A stretch of DNA of 64,000 bases from Turnera subulata. Its lineage: Eukaryota; Streptophyta; Magnoliopsida; Malpighiales; Passifloraceae. This document shows, piece by piece, positions 11,601-22,813 of this stretch. The notes under the pieces are model-generated. The model saw only the letters and a program-made list of their open reading frames with translations, searched no databases and was not told where the DNA came from. A program made the translations under genes and the position numbers. Within the stretch, counting starts at the first letter, position 1. Each line of letters starts with the position of its first letter. The stretch covers positions 63,143 through 127,142 of the forward strand of contig JAKUCV010002314.1 in the NCBI GenBank assembly GCA_028386065.3, given 5' to 3'.

Positions 11601-14600
11601 GGAGCAAAACCTGTATGATTTTTGCTGAATGTGAGTTGTAAACTTGTTGGCAACCAAAAAATGGACAAAGATGTGATAAACCTGCACCTTTCAACTGTGG
11701 GGGCTTCATACAAAAGCCTAAGATAGCAAACGGAAGCATCAAAATTGCCTCCCCAAAGAATGCATAACGCCAACTTAAATGACTTCCAACCTATTCACAA
11801 TAAAAATGAATCATGCTCAAACAGTTCCAATCCTATCCTCCATATAAATCAAAACTGCACTTGACAGTGCAGAATCTCACAATAACCTCATTAATGCTAG
11901 CACGTAAGGATGTTATGGACTTACCTGCCCACCGTAGACATAGCCAATTGCATAGCCGGTTGGAATACACATGTAGAAAATCCCAAGCCAAGCGTTTTTC
12001 TGGTATAACAAAAGGACATAGGGTAGGTCTAAACAAAATGACTTTTAATTGCAGAGGTTTTAGCATAGTTCATTCCTGGGAAAAGTGACTGCAACCAATC
12101 CAAGATGAATATGCCAACAGGGTATGTATCCAAGGTAAAGAGAAGTTTACAGCATATAAAATTAAATCAGAGGTATATTTGCAAATTTGAGTGTAGATGA
12201 GGAAAGAATACTGAAGCACAGAAACCAAAAAACAGATGTCTGTTTCAGAAGTAGCCCGAACATAATATTGGCTTTCATCTATAGGCTACTCAGACTTTCT
12301 AAGGGCTCTTACCAAGAAGTTAGGATTTGAATCATCTCAATTTTCTGGAAATGTACCTTCTCTTGGTTTATTTCGATAACGATAGCAGTTCATCAAAATT
12401 AATGATCAACATGCACTATTCAACCAGTTCCGCATATGGCTTCACCAATGAGTAATGTTTAATTCTGCTAAAGATAGGGACTGCATGCTCTATCTTTAAG
12501 ATGTGCACGAATTAGGAAACTAAGAGAAGTACAAGATCAATGGTTTAAGGTGGAGATAGAATAAGAAGTTCGAGAGTTGCATGTTCTTCAAGCCTTTGGC
12601 AGTAAAGAGCAAATGCCTAATTTTTATGGCACTACTTCCATGTCTCTACACGCAATAGAATGTATGTATACACTATCAACCAAAGCATTTTAAACTTGTA
12701 GGATGATTAAAGAGGGAAAATAACAAAACCTGAGTAATGGGGGCATTATCATCAATAAATGGGGCTGCAAGACTTATAAATGAAGCCTCACCAACACCTA
12801 CCAACCTAGAAGGAACAAGGAAAGCATCAGAATTGGTGCATTAGAAAGCATATTAGTATGAAAAGTGTGAATACTACAAATAAAAGGAAAAGGGAGTTTA
12901 TTGGTTTATTTATTTAGCAAATTAGGAATTCAAATCAAGATACATAAAGCAATCTACTCACATGCGGCAGGCTGCAATGAACCAGTAAGCAAATGAAACG
13001 CCACAGCCAATGACTGCGAGTGTCCAAACTGATAGTCCAACTCCAATAAGCCTGAATGGGTTAACACTGAAACATTCCACAAACATATTGAGTCATTGGG
13101 AAGTAATGTACAGGAAAAAGGAATCCAACTTTTACCATACACTGAGGAGTAAGGACATAAATAAGGAATAGAGAACAAAATTCGTTCCAGGGTTTTATAT
13201 ATTTTCCTTTGTGCCATATCTTCATTCCAGTCTCATTAATGGGTTCACAGAAAGACTCAATTTTGGAGTTTCCGTCTTCACCAATTTTCTTTATCCAGGC
13301 AAACATATTGATTCTTTTAGTTTTGAACCATTTCATAAGCTTCATAATAAAGTCAAATGTCAGAACAAGACCAGTAGCAATATACCTCTTTGCCAATGAT
13401 GCAAAAATGGGACAAGCCACAAGAAGGCCAACCATGAAAGCAGAAGACAACACTCCATCTTCGAAGTTGCTTAAATCAAACTCCCCTCTGCGAAAAACAA
13501 GGAAATAGATTTAACCCACAAAAGACAAAAAAAAGCCTAGATGCTCTATGAACAACAGATGCCCTTAATAAAAATACTCAACATCAGCAGCATATGAATG
13601 AATATATACTTTCTACTTTCCCTATGAATCATGCATTTTGCAAATTTTGCTCAACAATAACAGGAACGTGGAGGCATAAATCCAGAGAAGCAGGATTCTC
13701 ATTCTATATTTTTTGAGTGCTCCACTGATAAGAGAATAAATCTAGCGTATCTACTCGCATGCACACATTCCTACTTCTCAACTTTAATCTAAGCGAGAAC
13801 ACTAACAGATGCGCATACACAGATTAGATTAATGACTTCGAACTGGTACACCAATAAAATGTTTTCACTTAAACAGCACTTAGCAAGCATACGAGTAACC
13901 AATGAAGAGTAATTCTACAGGTACAAATAATCTAGACGAATACGTATCAATCAGTCAGAACGATTACAAGTAAAAGAAAACATGCACAACTAGCAAGCCT
14001 GCAGCAGTAATAAAGCAAAACAGCAGCTCAGTCACCATTACCAAGCTGGAATTTTAAGTGCTAAGAGTCAAAAGTTCCAAGCAACTCTTACTGTATCCCA
14101 GTTCCAGCTGTGCAATGGCCACTTTTTGAGCAGGTTTTGCGACTCCCATTGACACCATTGCTTGCTATTGCTCCTCTATCCATGTAATTTATCATGTTGA
14201 TCACGCAAAAGATAACCAGCAGCCTGCAAGTAATGCCACAAAGCTTGTGAGCACATAAGTGCAGCAACCAGGAAACAGTCACTAATTAGCGAATCAAAAC
14301 TCAATTTTTTGTTTCTCCATGGCATGCACAAAGGCCCAAACATCATACTCTCACAATTTTCTTTCTCTAAAATCTCACGGAGCCAGTAGAAATGAACTTC
14401 CAGAAGCAACAAAAGAATTGAATTGAACCGTACATTCTGCAAAACTTCCCTATATTTCCATTACAACGTAATAAAAAATTCAAGATTAGTATCAAAAAGA
14501 AAAAAATCAAGATGGGTAATAAAGTGCCTTGTCCAGATGACCTGTCAATCAATCCCAAAGCTGCCAATCTAAACCAAGAGTGAATCTCAAAAGAAGCACC

Positions 14601-14915
14601 AACCAACGAAACAACCCAGAAACAAAGAAGCAAAAGAAAAGAAAAGAAACCAAAACAGAGCACGGGAAAACACACTGAAACAATCCGCTTAAAGCATAAA
14701 AGGCAAAGACCAAAATCTTTTTTATTGAAGGAGGTGGAAATAAGAAGAAGGCACCTTTTTGGAGTGAACCATGATTGTGCTGGAGCTGGTAATGGAGTTG
14801 CATTCCTCGCCATCTCTGTTTCCGTCGTGGATGGTGGGTTTGGGTTTGGGTTTGTGTCTGGTTTTGGCTCCTGGGTTGAAGCTTTCGCTTCCTTGGCTAC
14901 TTCTTCTTCTACCAT
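8679..14915 (-). CDS. SPNS2: Spinster-homologue sphingolipid transporter (major facilitator superfamily)
   Basis: The predicted protein is a multi-pass MFS carrier, by family a probable sphingolipid exporter of endomembranes. Sixteen exons were traced with consistent phases: 14755-14915, 14092-14223, 13386-13487, 12962-13066, 12730-12805, 11925-11999, 11688-11790, 11545-11610, 11051-11129, 10742-10821, 10403-10479, 10148-10261, 9608-9727, 9343-9471, 8974-9052 and 8679-8818, giving 545 aa and no frame break. Recognisable segments in order: hydrophilic N-terminus, SWFTPKR, VINMINYMDRGAIASNG, SNFEDGVLSSAFMVGLLVA, the GVGEASF motif of exon 5, FYMCIPTGYAIGYVYGG, a variable loop (exons 8-9), YSYWGPKAGYNIYNM, and SIHIFGDVPSSPLVGVLQ. 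These match plant spinster homologues (At5g64500 type). The gene symbol is by family resemblance; which SPNS paralogue it is cannot be told from the sequence alone. Confidence 0.93.
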
Positions 14916-15221
14916 GAAAGCGAAATGGCTTTAATATTTTCCTAAAATAAAATTGAATAATATGGTCGCGGACTTTTGAATGGTAGTTGACAAGAAGGAG
15001 AAGTAAATAAATGATAATGGCCTTGGCTTTTTCTACTTTCCTTTCCCGGTCACTGGTGTGGTGTGTGAGATGGTGGTGGTGAAAGTGATCTTCGTTAAAT
15101 TTTAGCTTTTATACCGTTGTTTTCTTAGGGGCATCAAATCGTGAAACGATTATCTCAGAATCGAATCTGGATACCGTTAAATATTCTTTCGATTTTTACG
15201 AGTTTTCGTTGGGATATTGGC
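14916..15221. other. Promoter side of the transporter gene
   Basis: About 300 bases between the transporter start codon and the edge of the MULE-like element at 15222. It holds the 5' leader and proximal promoter; no TATA element stands out clearly enough to call. Confidence 0.4.
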
Positions 15222-17162
15222 GGGTTCAATACATTTTACCCCCTGATCTTTAGGTCAAACCTAACTTACCCCCTGAAAAAAAAAAATCGGAATTTTACCC
15301 CCCAAATTTTGTAATTTCCCATTTTACCTCATTTCCGTTAGGGTTTATACATATCTATTATTTGACTTAACGGAATACCTAGATTATCGACACGTGGCAA
15401 TATCATTACCGTTTGTTTCTTTTTTCATTTTAATTGTTAAAAAATTATAAAGAAGGAAAAAAAAAGAAACCACCGGCGCCTCCACCTTTTCTTTCCCTTT
15501 TTCTTTTCTTTCTTCCTTCTACCTCACCACTGCCTCTCTTCCCTCATCTCCCTCTGTCTTTGCCGCCCTCGCCGCCCTGTCTCTTCCTATCTCCCTCTTC
15601 CTCTGCTAACAACCAATCGCCACCTTTGACCCCATCTTCTCTTCATCCCTATCGCCTCCTCCTCTAATACTGTTGCCTGAATGCTATTGCATCAAGTCAA
15701 CATCACTGCCCTCACTTCGTCACCACCACAGGAAGCCGCCGCTTGCAGCAGCTTGGGACCACCCGTGTTGCGTCGCCTCGCCTTTCCCTCATTTCAGCCG
15801 GAGTAGGCCGTTGATTTCCTTCTTCTCCCTCACTCGCGCCGGTCCCTAATCAACCACCGCCTCCGACGTCGTGGGTAAGCAGTGCGCCGCCTGGTGCTTC
15901 TTACTTCCTCCCTCCTCTCTTTAATTTTTCTTGGAGTTGTTATGACGTTGATAAATCCTAATCGGGTTTTTTTTTGTATTGGCTCGTGTCTGCGCTGGTT
16001 GTAGTGGATGCAGTTCAAGTGATGGTGAATGTGGTGAAGCTTGGATGTTTTGATGCTCGGCGAGGTGGATTTTTGGTTATCAAGCCATCCATGGTGCTTT
16101 TCAATTGCAGTGGCGTTAAGAGAGGGAAGGAGGCAGTCACGGAATGTAGCTTTCTGAGTTAGGGTTCGTTGGAGGAGTGGGTATTGGTAAGGTTGATGGT
16201 GGAGCGTGGCGGCGATAGGAGGGTGGTGGCGACGATTTGGGGTTGTTAGATTTTTTTAGGGAGGTCTTACTGTGGTCGACGTGGCCAATTGTGCTGCTAT
16301 TGACGTGGAGCTTCTTCTTCTTGAACATGACCTCGGACGACGAGGAGGATGAAGGAGCGGCGCCGGTCGGTAGTGGTGATATTGGTGGTGGTGGTGGAGG
16401 GGACTGACGAGAGATGGGGAGAAGAAGATAGGGATGGACGAGTTAAAAGAAAATGATGGGGAGGAAAAAAAATTCTATTATTTTTTATATAAATATTATT
16501 TTGTTTTGGTTGGTTTTGGAAAAAAATATATAAAAATATTGAATGGGGTTGGAAAAAAATTCATTCTTTTTTTGATAAAGAAGATAATGGAAAAAAATAT
16601 ATAAAAATATTGAATGGTCATTGTTTTGTTTTTATTCTTATGTTTAATAAAAATATGTAAACATTATTTTTTATATAAATATTTTTGTTTTGTTTTTGGA
16701 AAATAAATATATAAAAATATTGAATGGTCACATATGGCTTAGTGTCATTTTTTTGCAAAACGTGCCAATTTTATTTTTTTATTTTTCATTCTTTTCAATA
16801 TAAATACTTTTTTATTTTTGATAAAGAAGATAATGGAAAAAAATATTCAATGGTCATGGTTGGGAGTAGGGCGAGGCTTCATTTTTTCTTGATTTTCCAA
16901 TATTTTTTCTTTTTTTATATTTATAAATATTCTGTTTTTATTAAAAAAAGAAAATAGAAAAAAGTTATTGAATGGTCATGATATAGCCACGTGTCGGTAA
17001 TCAGCATTCCACGTTATATCACTTAACGGAAACGAAATCGGTCCAACCAAAAGAGTTGAACTCGAGAAAAATGAAGATTAGGGGGTGAAATTCCGGTTTT
17101 TTTTTTTAGGGGGTAAGTTAGGTTTGACCTAAAGATCAGGGGGGTAAAATGTATTGAACCCC
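15222..17162. mobile_element. MULE-like element with GC-rich cargo (Pack-MULE candidate)
   Basis: The left terminus gggttcaatacattttaccc (15222) and the right terminus (reverse complement ggggttcaatacatttta, ending 17162) begin inverted repeats with strong similarity for ~80 bp and weaker similarity (including cgacacgtgg) to roughly 190 bp. A perfect 10-bp target duplication, ggatattggc, lies at 15212-15221 and 17163-17172, as usual for Mutator-like elements. No transposase frame is seen. The 15470-16400 interior is GC-rich and pyrimidine/serine-proline biased, unlike the AT-rich right half, and may be captured host DNA. The right half (16440-16980) has four imperfect repeats of a motif close to ataaaaatattgaatggtca. 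Confidence 0.8.
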
Positions 17163-17172
17163 GGATATTGGC

Positions 17173-18836
17173 TGTTTTAATAATATTATATCATATGCCA
17201 GCCTTTTGTGATTAACCATGACACTGATTCTGACACGTCGTACGCCAGTTACCCTTTGAACTAACAATGCTTTATCCTAAATATTGTTTAAAACTAAATG
17301 GTTGCAATGCAACTTAAATCCCCAACCCCCCACCCCCCAAAAGAATGACTAATCATTTCATCCTAGTGGTACCAAAAAAAAAAAAGGAATAGAAAAGTTG
17401 GGGAGAAAAGAGAGGAAACCTTAAGTGTCATTATCTGTAAGTTTTGGATAAACTAATTATATGATAAGCGTTATATTAAATAAAAGAATAAAAGAGGAAA
17501 TTCATGTCACGGCTAAAATGATCATTAGTGGCACGCAACATATACATGGCGTAGTACAGGATTTGTGTCTTGTTTTTTAGCCAGAAGGAGCAGAGTGTTT
17601 GATTTTGCATAGGATCAGCTTAGATATGGAAATTGCCATCTTATTAGAGATAACAGGATAAGGATGTGAACATGTGGCAGCAGTAAAGCTTAGACGAGAA
17701 ACGATGAATATGTATAGCTAGCCTGTGTGATTAGTTACAACCACAACCAAATTTTAGAGTTTTTCCAAGCTATGCACAGCTACCCCAACCAATGCAAGAA
17801 CTGTTTTTGCTATAAATATTAGTAAACACAAACACCTTTATATATATTCCGCTTCATAGCATGCGACATATTGTTTAGTTTAAGTAAAAACGCGCTGCAT
17901 ATTTTAGGCCAGCGATGTAACTGAATAAATTAGTCCTCCAGAAAAGAATTGCACTAAGTTATAATGATTGGCATATGGTTTATGCTAGTGTTGGTGTCAG
18001 GTCTACTACCATGGGATGGGCACCTCTCTTCATCAAACTTAACAGATCAAATCATTGCAAAACCCAACAACTTTAATTAGTGCCTTTTTTCTCTTCCGAA
18101 AGTAATCTCATTCATGGGGGCATTCCCAGGATAATAATTAAACTTAAGTTATTGTTGGATCACCAATTCACCATCATTATCATCGTTGCTTACCACGCCC
18201 ATGGGCCTGGCCTCATGATCCGATGTCGTGATGATCACACATACCGAGTCGTTTCTATTGTTGGAGGCAGCATGTTGTTTACAAAATTGCGGTACTGGAT
18301 CAAAGAGTTCCTTGAATGCAAAAGGCACCTGAACCGGAAAAGAGATTTGGCAGGCAACAATAACAGAATCTCGTCCGCGCTGTATCACTGTGTGCACAAT
18401 GGATGATGGGGCATGCCATATCTTATCTGCCCGTCTTCTCTTTTGTGCTGCCACCATCTTTGCACTGCTCCTGTCTTTGTCTTTCGCTAATTTGAATTAA
18501 TTATGCACACTACAGGTCTGATAAAAGAGTGCTCCTTTAATTTCCCTACCTGTAACCTTTCATTGTTATATCTTACATGAATTATATATGGGTTCTTTTC
18601 TTTTGTTAGAATATTTTTATTTCAACACTTTAATAGTTTTCACATGTTGAATTGATATGCATCCTTAACTAACTAAGCAAGTTTAAAATTCCTAATTGTA
18701 GGTAAAAAAATACTTTACTAATTCATCATATATATGCAATATTGTCAAACTCATCACTAGTTTTCTTTTCTCTAATCAATAACTTTAGTACTTCTTGTTT
18801 CCTTTCAATGCTAATCCAGATTAATTGCTTTCATTG
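17173..18836. other. Intergenic AT-rich sequence
   Basis: No gene or transposon terminus is recognised. Overlapping 102-108 codon frames on both strands at 18080-18457 match no family I know and are probably fortuitous. Confidence 0.4.
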
Positions 18837-18846
18837 AAAGAACAAG

Positions 18847-19295
18847 GGGTTAAACACCTTTTATATACCTCGAGTTTTCCTTTTGTCCCGATCGTATACC
18901 CCGGAGTTTCTATGTCCCTTTTATGTATCTCGAGTTTCAATTTCTGTCCCTTTTGTGTACCTCGGGCAGCCCGAACGATGACATGGCCATCTTCCCGGGT
19001 CCACTTGACACGTGGCATAATGCCATTGGTGCCATGTGGGAATTTTTGTGGGACCCACAAACTAGAATTTTTTAGAAATAAGGTGGGACCCACAATAAAT
19101 ATCCGTTTGGTGACAATAGAATTGCGACACGTGTCAAGTGGACCCCGGTAGATGGCCATGTCACCAAACGGGCTGCCCGAGGTACACAAAAGGGACAGAA
19201 ATTGAAACTCGAGGTACATAAAAGGGACACAGAAACTCCGGGGTATACGATCGGGACAAAAAGAAAACTCGAGGTATACAAAAGGTGCTTAACCC
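18847..19295. mobile_element. Foldback MULE-type MITE
   Basis: The ends gggttaaacacc and ggtgcttaaccc begin inverted arms of about 180 bp that pair with few mismatches (for example ctcgagtttcaatttctgtc against gacagaaattgaaactcgag). A perfect 10-bp target duplication, aaagaacaag, occupies 18837-18846 and 19296-19305. The loop contains cgacacgtgtc and cacttgacacgtgg blocks. There is no transposase; open frames on both strands come from the arm symmetry. Confidence 0.88.
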
Positions 19296-19594
19296 AAAGA
19301 ACAAGTGAAATTTTAACAAAAGCTAATTAAAATATGAATTTCTTTCGGATTGGATGTATGCTTGTGCATTCAGTTGCTGTTTCCTTCATTAGGCTAGCTT
19401 TCATGGTATGCATTAATATGGTTGAAACTGTTTGATGTATGCTTGTACAAAACCCTGTTTTTTTGTTATCAATAATTCAATATATATGCTTGCGGACGAA
19501 AAAAACCCAGTCTGCCACTTTATTTCGCAGTCTTGGATATGCGATGAAAATATACAACTAACTAGATTACTCGCTAAGGAATTTCTTTTTTATA

Positions 19595-19885
19595 AGGCTA
19601 CTTGATAAGGACTTCATGTTTAGGACTAGAATTGTGATGGCCTGTGCCATTTAGGGTTTTCCAAACCACTCCCGAATCAGTTTCAATCACAACTCTGTGA
19701 AAGCCTCTAACTAGAGCTAGTTTAACCGACTCCATATCCTCTGCTGTCAGAGCCAAGCTACTAGTTGATTGAAACATGACATAAAAATAGCTTTGGAACC
19801 GCCTCTACCATGATTTTGCACTTTCCACGGTGGTATAGGATCCAAACTCATCATAACTTATTATGTACAAGCATTAATTTTGCCC
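19595..19885 (-). pseudogene. LINE-derived RNase H fragment
   Basis: Read on the minus strand the segment gives SLALTAEDMESVKLALVRGF followed by HRVVIETDSGVVWKTLNG, which fits the RVT_3 (RNase H-like) domain at the end of plant LINE ORF2. Frames are broken on both sides. A second, shorter copy of the same fragment lies in the duplicated block starting 21349. Confidence 0.6.
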
Positions 19886-20456
19886 ATTGGTGTAGGTAAT
19901 GGGACCAAGCATTTAGTTCAGTGTAGGCATGGTCCCTGGGGTGCTGGATCCTGGTAGTCAGTAGATAGGTATCATAACCACAGCTCTAGGTTCTTTCTTA
20001 TAATCTTCCTTATTCAAGTCTTATCATGCTTCAGCATCATTTCTTTTTGGTTTCCCAAAACCTTATCCAGAGTTTTGGCCCGACTAATCCGGTCGACCCG
20101 CGTCGCGCACCTGGGTATGGTGGATGGGTCTCCCAATAGGCATTTTCTGCATATACAAGGACTCGAATCCGAAACCTCGGATAAGCGGAACTACGTGATT
20201 TACCACTTGGACCAACCCCAAATTGATTGCTTCAGCATCATTTCTTGCCAAGTGGGAAGCTTCACGCAAATAACGATTTGGTTCCATACATGACTATTTA
20301 TTGAATCATTGTGGAATTGTTGAAGTTTTGCCTTTTCATCTACTTATAAAGTTATCTCCATAAGTAAATATCACAGCATGCAGCGAAAGGGAAAGATTTA
20401 ATACAAATCAATTGAAAAATATTACCATTTGATGTTAATTTGTTGCATATACGACA
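19735..20456. repeat. Segmental duplication, copy 1
   Basis: This block is repeated at 21349-21933 and, after the Copia-A insertion, 27748-27901. The two copies are collinear and differ by scattered substitutions (for example acatcgat-free positions such as ggatccaaactcatc against ggtccaaactcgtc). Both contain the same SINE at the same place, so the duplication is younger than the SINE insertion and older than Copia-A. Confidence 0.88.
20046..20227 (-). mobile_element. tRNA-derived SINE, copy 1
   Basis: On the minus strand the head carries a pol III A box (tggtccaagtgg) and B box (ggattcgagtcc) at tRNA-like spacing, and the 3' end is A-rich. A perfect 19-bp target duplication, tgcttcagcatcatttctt, is present at 20027-20045 and 20228-20246. 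About 182 bp, within the plant SINE range. Confidence 0.85.
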
Positions 20457-21348
20457 ACAATGAGTAAATAGTTTTTTATATCCTTATACTTTATCGATTT
20501 TGCATTTGTTGTCCTTTTTTATTTAATTTCACTCATTATGTCCCTGAACTTACAATTTATCGAGCCACCCTATCCTTTTTACACCTTATAACCGGTCGAT
20601 TGTCTTAATGCTGACACGTGTCACATGACCCCTTAGGCTGTCCATTTTTTATTTTTTCCCCATTTTTTCTAATTTTATTTTTAAAAATGTTTTTTTAAAA
20701 AAACAAATCAATTTTTTAAATAAAGTTAGTAATGTTGGGACCTACACACAAACATTAGTTGCAATTTCACCACAGACTATCACATAACCACCAATCGGCG
20801 ATAATACAAGCTTACTAATTGTAATATAAAATAAACCAATTAATTACGTTAAAAAAGTTAACTAATTAGTCTCACTGAATAAACAGGCCCAATTGAAACG
20901 AACCCAACTATCATCACGCCTCCATCTTCCTCTCAATTATTCTTCCTGATTCTTTCAATTTCCCTAAAATTTTTCTTCCTATCACTCACATTTATCTCCC
21001 CCATCGAAGCCACCTCTCCTTCGTCTTCCTATATCTTTCTCATTTTGCCTATGTTCCATCTGGGTTTAGGAAAAAGTTTTAGATTCAAAGGAACAAAACT
21101 TTCACCATAAACAGGCAACCAAAGCAACAAGAAGCACCAATCGCCGCCATTCCCTCATCCCTCCCTCTCTCCCTCATGCCTTCTTCTTAGCCCCTACATC
21201 CTCTGCGTCATAATCTATCCGCCGATGTTGTGCTCGAGTTATCCCACTAGTATTTTGCTCCTGTTGGAAACAAGAGTTTTTTTCTTTTCTTTCTTTTTTC
21301 TGGGTTTTTGCTGGGATTGGATTTTTTTTGATCGATCTGGGATTGGAT
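20457..21348. other. Spacer between the two duplicated blocks, probably a degenerate element
   Basis: The segment begins with a MITE-like arm (ccttatactttatcgatttt ... gacacgtgtcacatgacccc) for which I could not find the matching opposite arm, followed by AT-rich sequence and a pyrimidine-rich stretch around 20910-21180. No gene is supported. Confidence 0.35.
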
Positions 21349-21671
21349 TTAACCGACTCTATAGCCTCTGCTATCAGAGCCAAGCTACTAGTTGATTGAA
21401 ACATGACATAAAAATAGCTTTGGAACCGCCTCTACCATGATTTTGCACTTTCCACGGTGGTATAGGTCCAAACTCGTCATAACCTATTATGTACAAGCAT
21501 TAATTTTGCCCATTGGTCTAGGTAATGGGACCAAGCATTTAGTTCAGTGTAGGAATGGTCCCTGGGGTGCTGGATCCTGGTAGTCAGTAGATAGGTATCA
21601 TAACCACAGCTCTAGGTTCTTTCTTATAATCTTCCTTGTTCAAGTCCTATCATGCTTCAGCATCATTTTTT

Positions 21672-21853
21672 TTTGGTTTCCCAAAACCTTATCCGGAGCT
21701 TTGCCCTGACTAATCCGGTCGACCCGCGCTGCGCACCTGGGTATGGTGGATGGGTCTCCCAATAAGCATTTTCTGCATACACAAAGACTCGAATCCGAAA
21801 CCTCGGATAAGCGGAACTAAGTGGTTTACCACTTGGACCAACCCCACATTGGT
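21672..21853 (-). mobile_element. tRNA-derived SINE, copy 2
   Basis: The same SINE as at 20046-20227, carried along by the segmental duplication. The flanking duplications (21653-21671 and 21854-21872) are the same 19-mer with a one-base change in the left copy. Confidence 0.85.
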
Positions 21854-21933
21854 TGCTTCAGCATCATTTCTTGCCAAGTGAGAAGCTTCACGCAAATAAC
21901 GGTTTGGTTCCATACATGACTATTTATTGAATC

Positions 21934-22813
21934 TGTTGGCTTTGCTGTTTCTCAAAAACTGATAAATCACATGAACATCGATGTTGGAATCAAAACATCG
22001 ATGTTGTGATGATTCTGGAGCTCCAAATAATCCGGCCGAGAGCTTAGCACATCGATGTTGTCACAAGAACATCGATGTTGCACGAATTCTGGAAGGTTGG
22101 CAGAAGCTCTAGGACATCGATGTTGGCCCTAGAACATCGATGTTTTCTGGAAATTCCAGAAACCTTCAAGAACACCAAGAACACCAGAAAACCTGAATTG
22201 ATCAGAAGTGACTCTGAACCTTTCAGAGTTGTTCTATTAGTGATTGAACAACTGCGTTTACTCTCAAATTACACTCAGAAAAGAAAAGAATGGGTGTTTG
22301 ACAAGTCTCACAGAAATCACACTCAAGAACAGAATATGAACATGAAGAACATTCATGCAATTTTCCAGAATTCAACTCAAATCCAGAAACACAATCAATA
22401 TACACTAAATAATGTAACTCACTCAGGAAACTAACAAAATCAAACTCACTTGAATATGGAAGAGAACAACACGAAATTCTCCACACTTACATTACATTTC
22501 TCGTAGTTTAAATTTGTGTGGTTTTTCCACGTCAGGTGATTGTACCCATGAACACGTCTGTGTGTCTTAAGACTTTTGTGTGTCTCATTCGTACAATGAT
22601 TTGTTCGTACGAGTGGATTGGACTGTGATTTGTCCCTTAAACTTGGTAACACACAAAAGCATAGCAAATTAAAAACAACAATTACTCTCAGACTTCCCTT
22701 CACCAATCTTGTTTCTCTTCCTCCTTTGGTGGGGGCATCCGCAAACCAAACTGTCCATTCTTCCAAGCTGACCAATGGAGTCAGAATTGAGGCAACTTGA
22801 TCACATTCTAACA
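21934..22813 (-). repeat. 3' LTR of Copia-A (left on the map)
   Basis: 880 bp, TGTTGGC...TTCTAACA on the + strand. It carries three pairs of the palindrome AACATCGATGTT near 21974-22145 (one copy per pair may vary by one base). Positions 22502-22639 are the un-reversed complement of the same positions in the other LTR. Confidence 0.93.
22502..22639. other. Un-reversed complement patch inside an LTR
   Basis: Aligned column by column with 27431-27568 of the sister LTR (constant offset 4929), every base here is the Watson-Crick complement of its partner except three, while bases up to 22501 and from 22640 on are identical in register. It is not an inversion, because the order is not reversed. 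The surrounding LTR strand is A/C-rich while this patch is T/G-rich, which suggests this copy, not 27431-27568, is the altered one. Confidence 0.95.

Noticed and set aside
18080..18457. Overlapping 108- and 102-codon frames on opposite strands
   Set aside because: No known domain, no splice context and no codon bias visible; the two frames shadow each other.
18821..19281. Frames of 69-132 codons on both strands
   Set aside because: They follow from the inverted arms of the MITE at 18847-19295.
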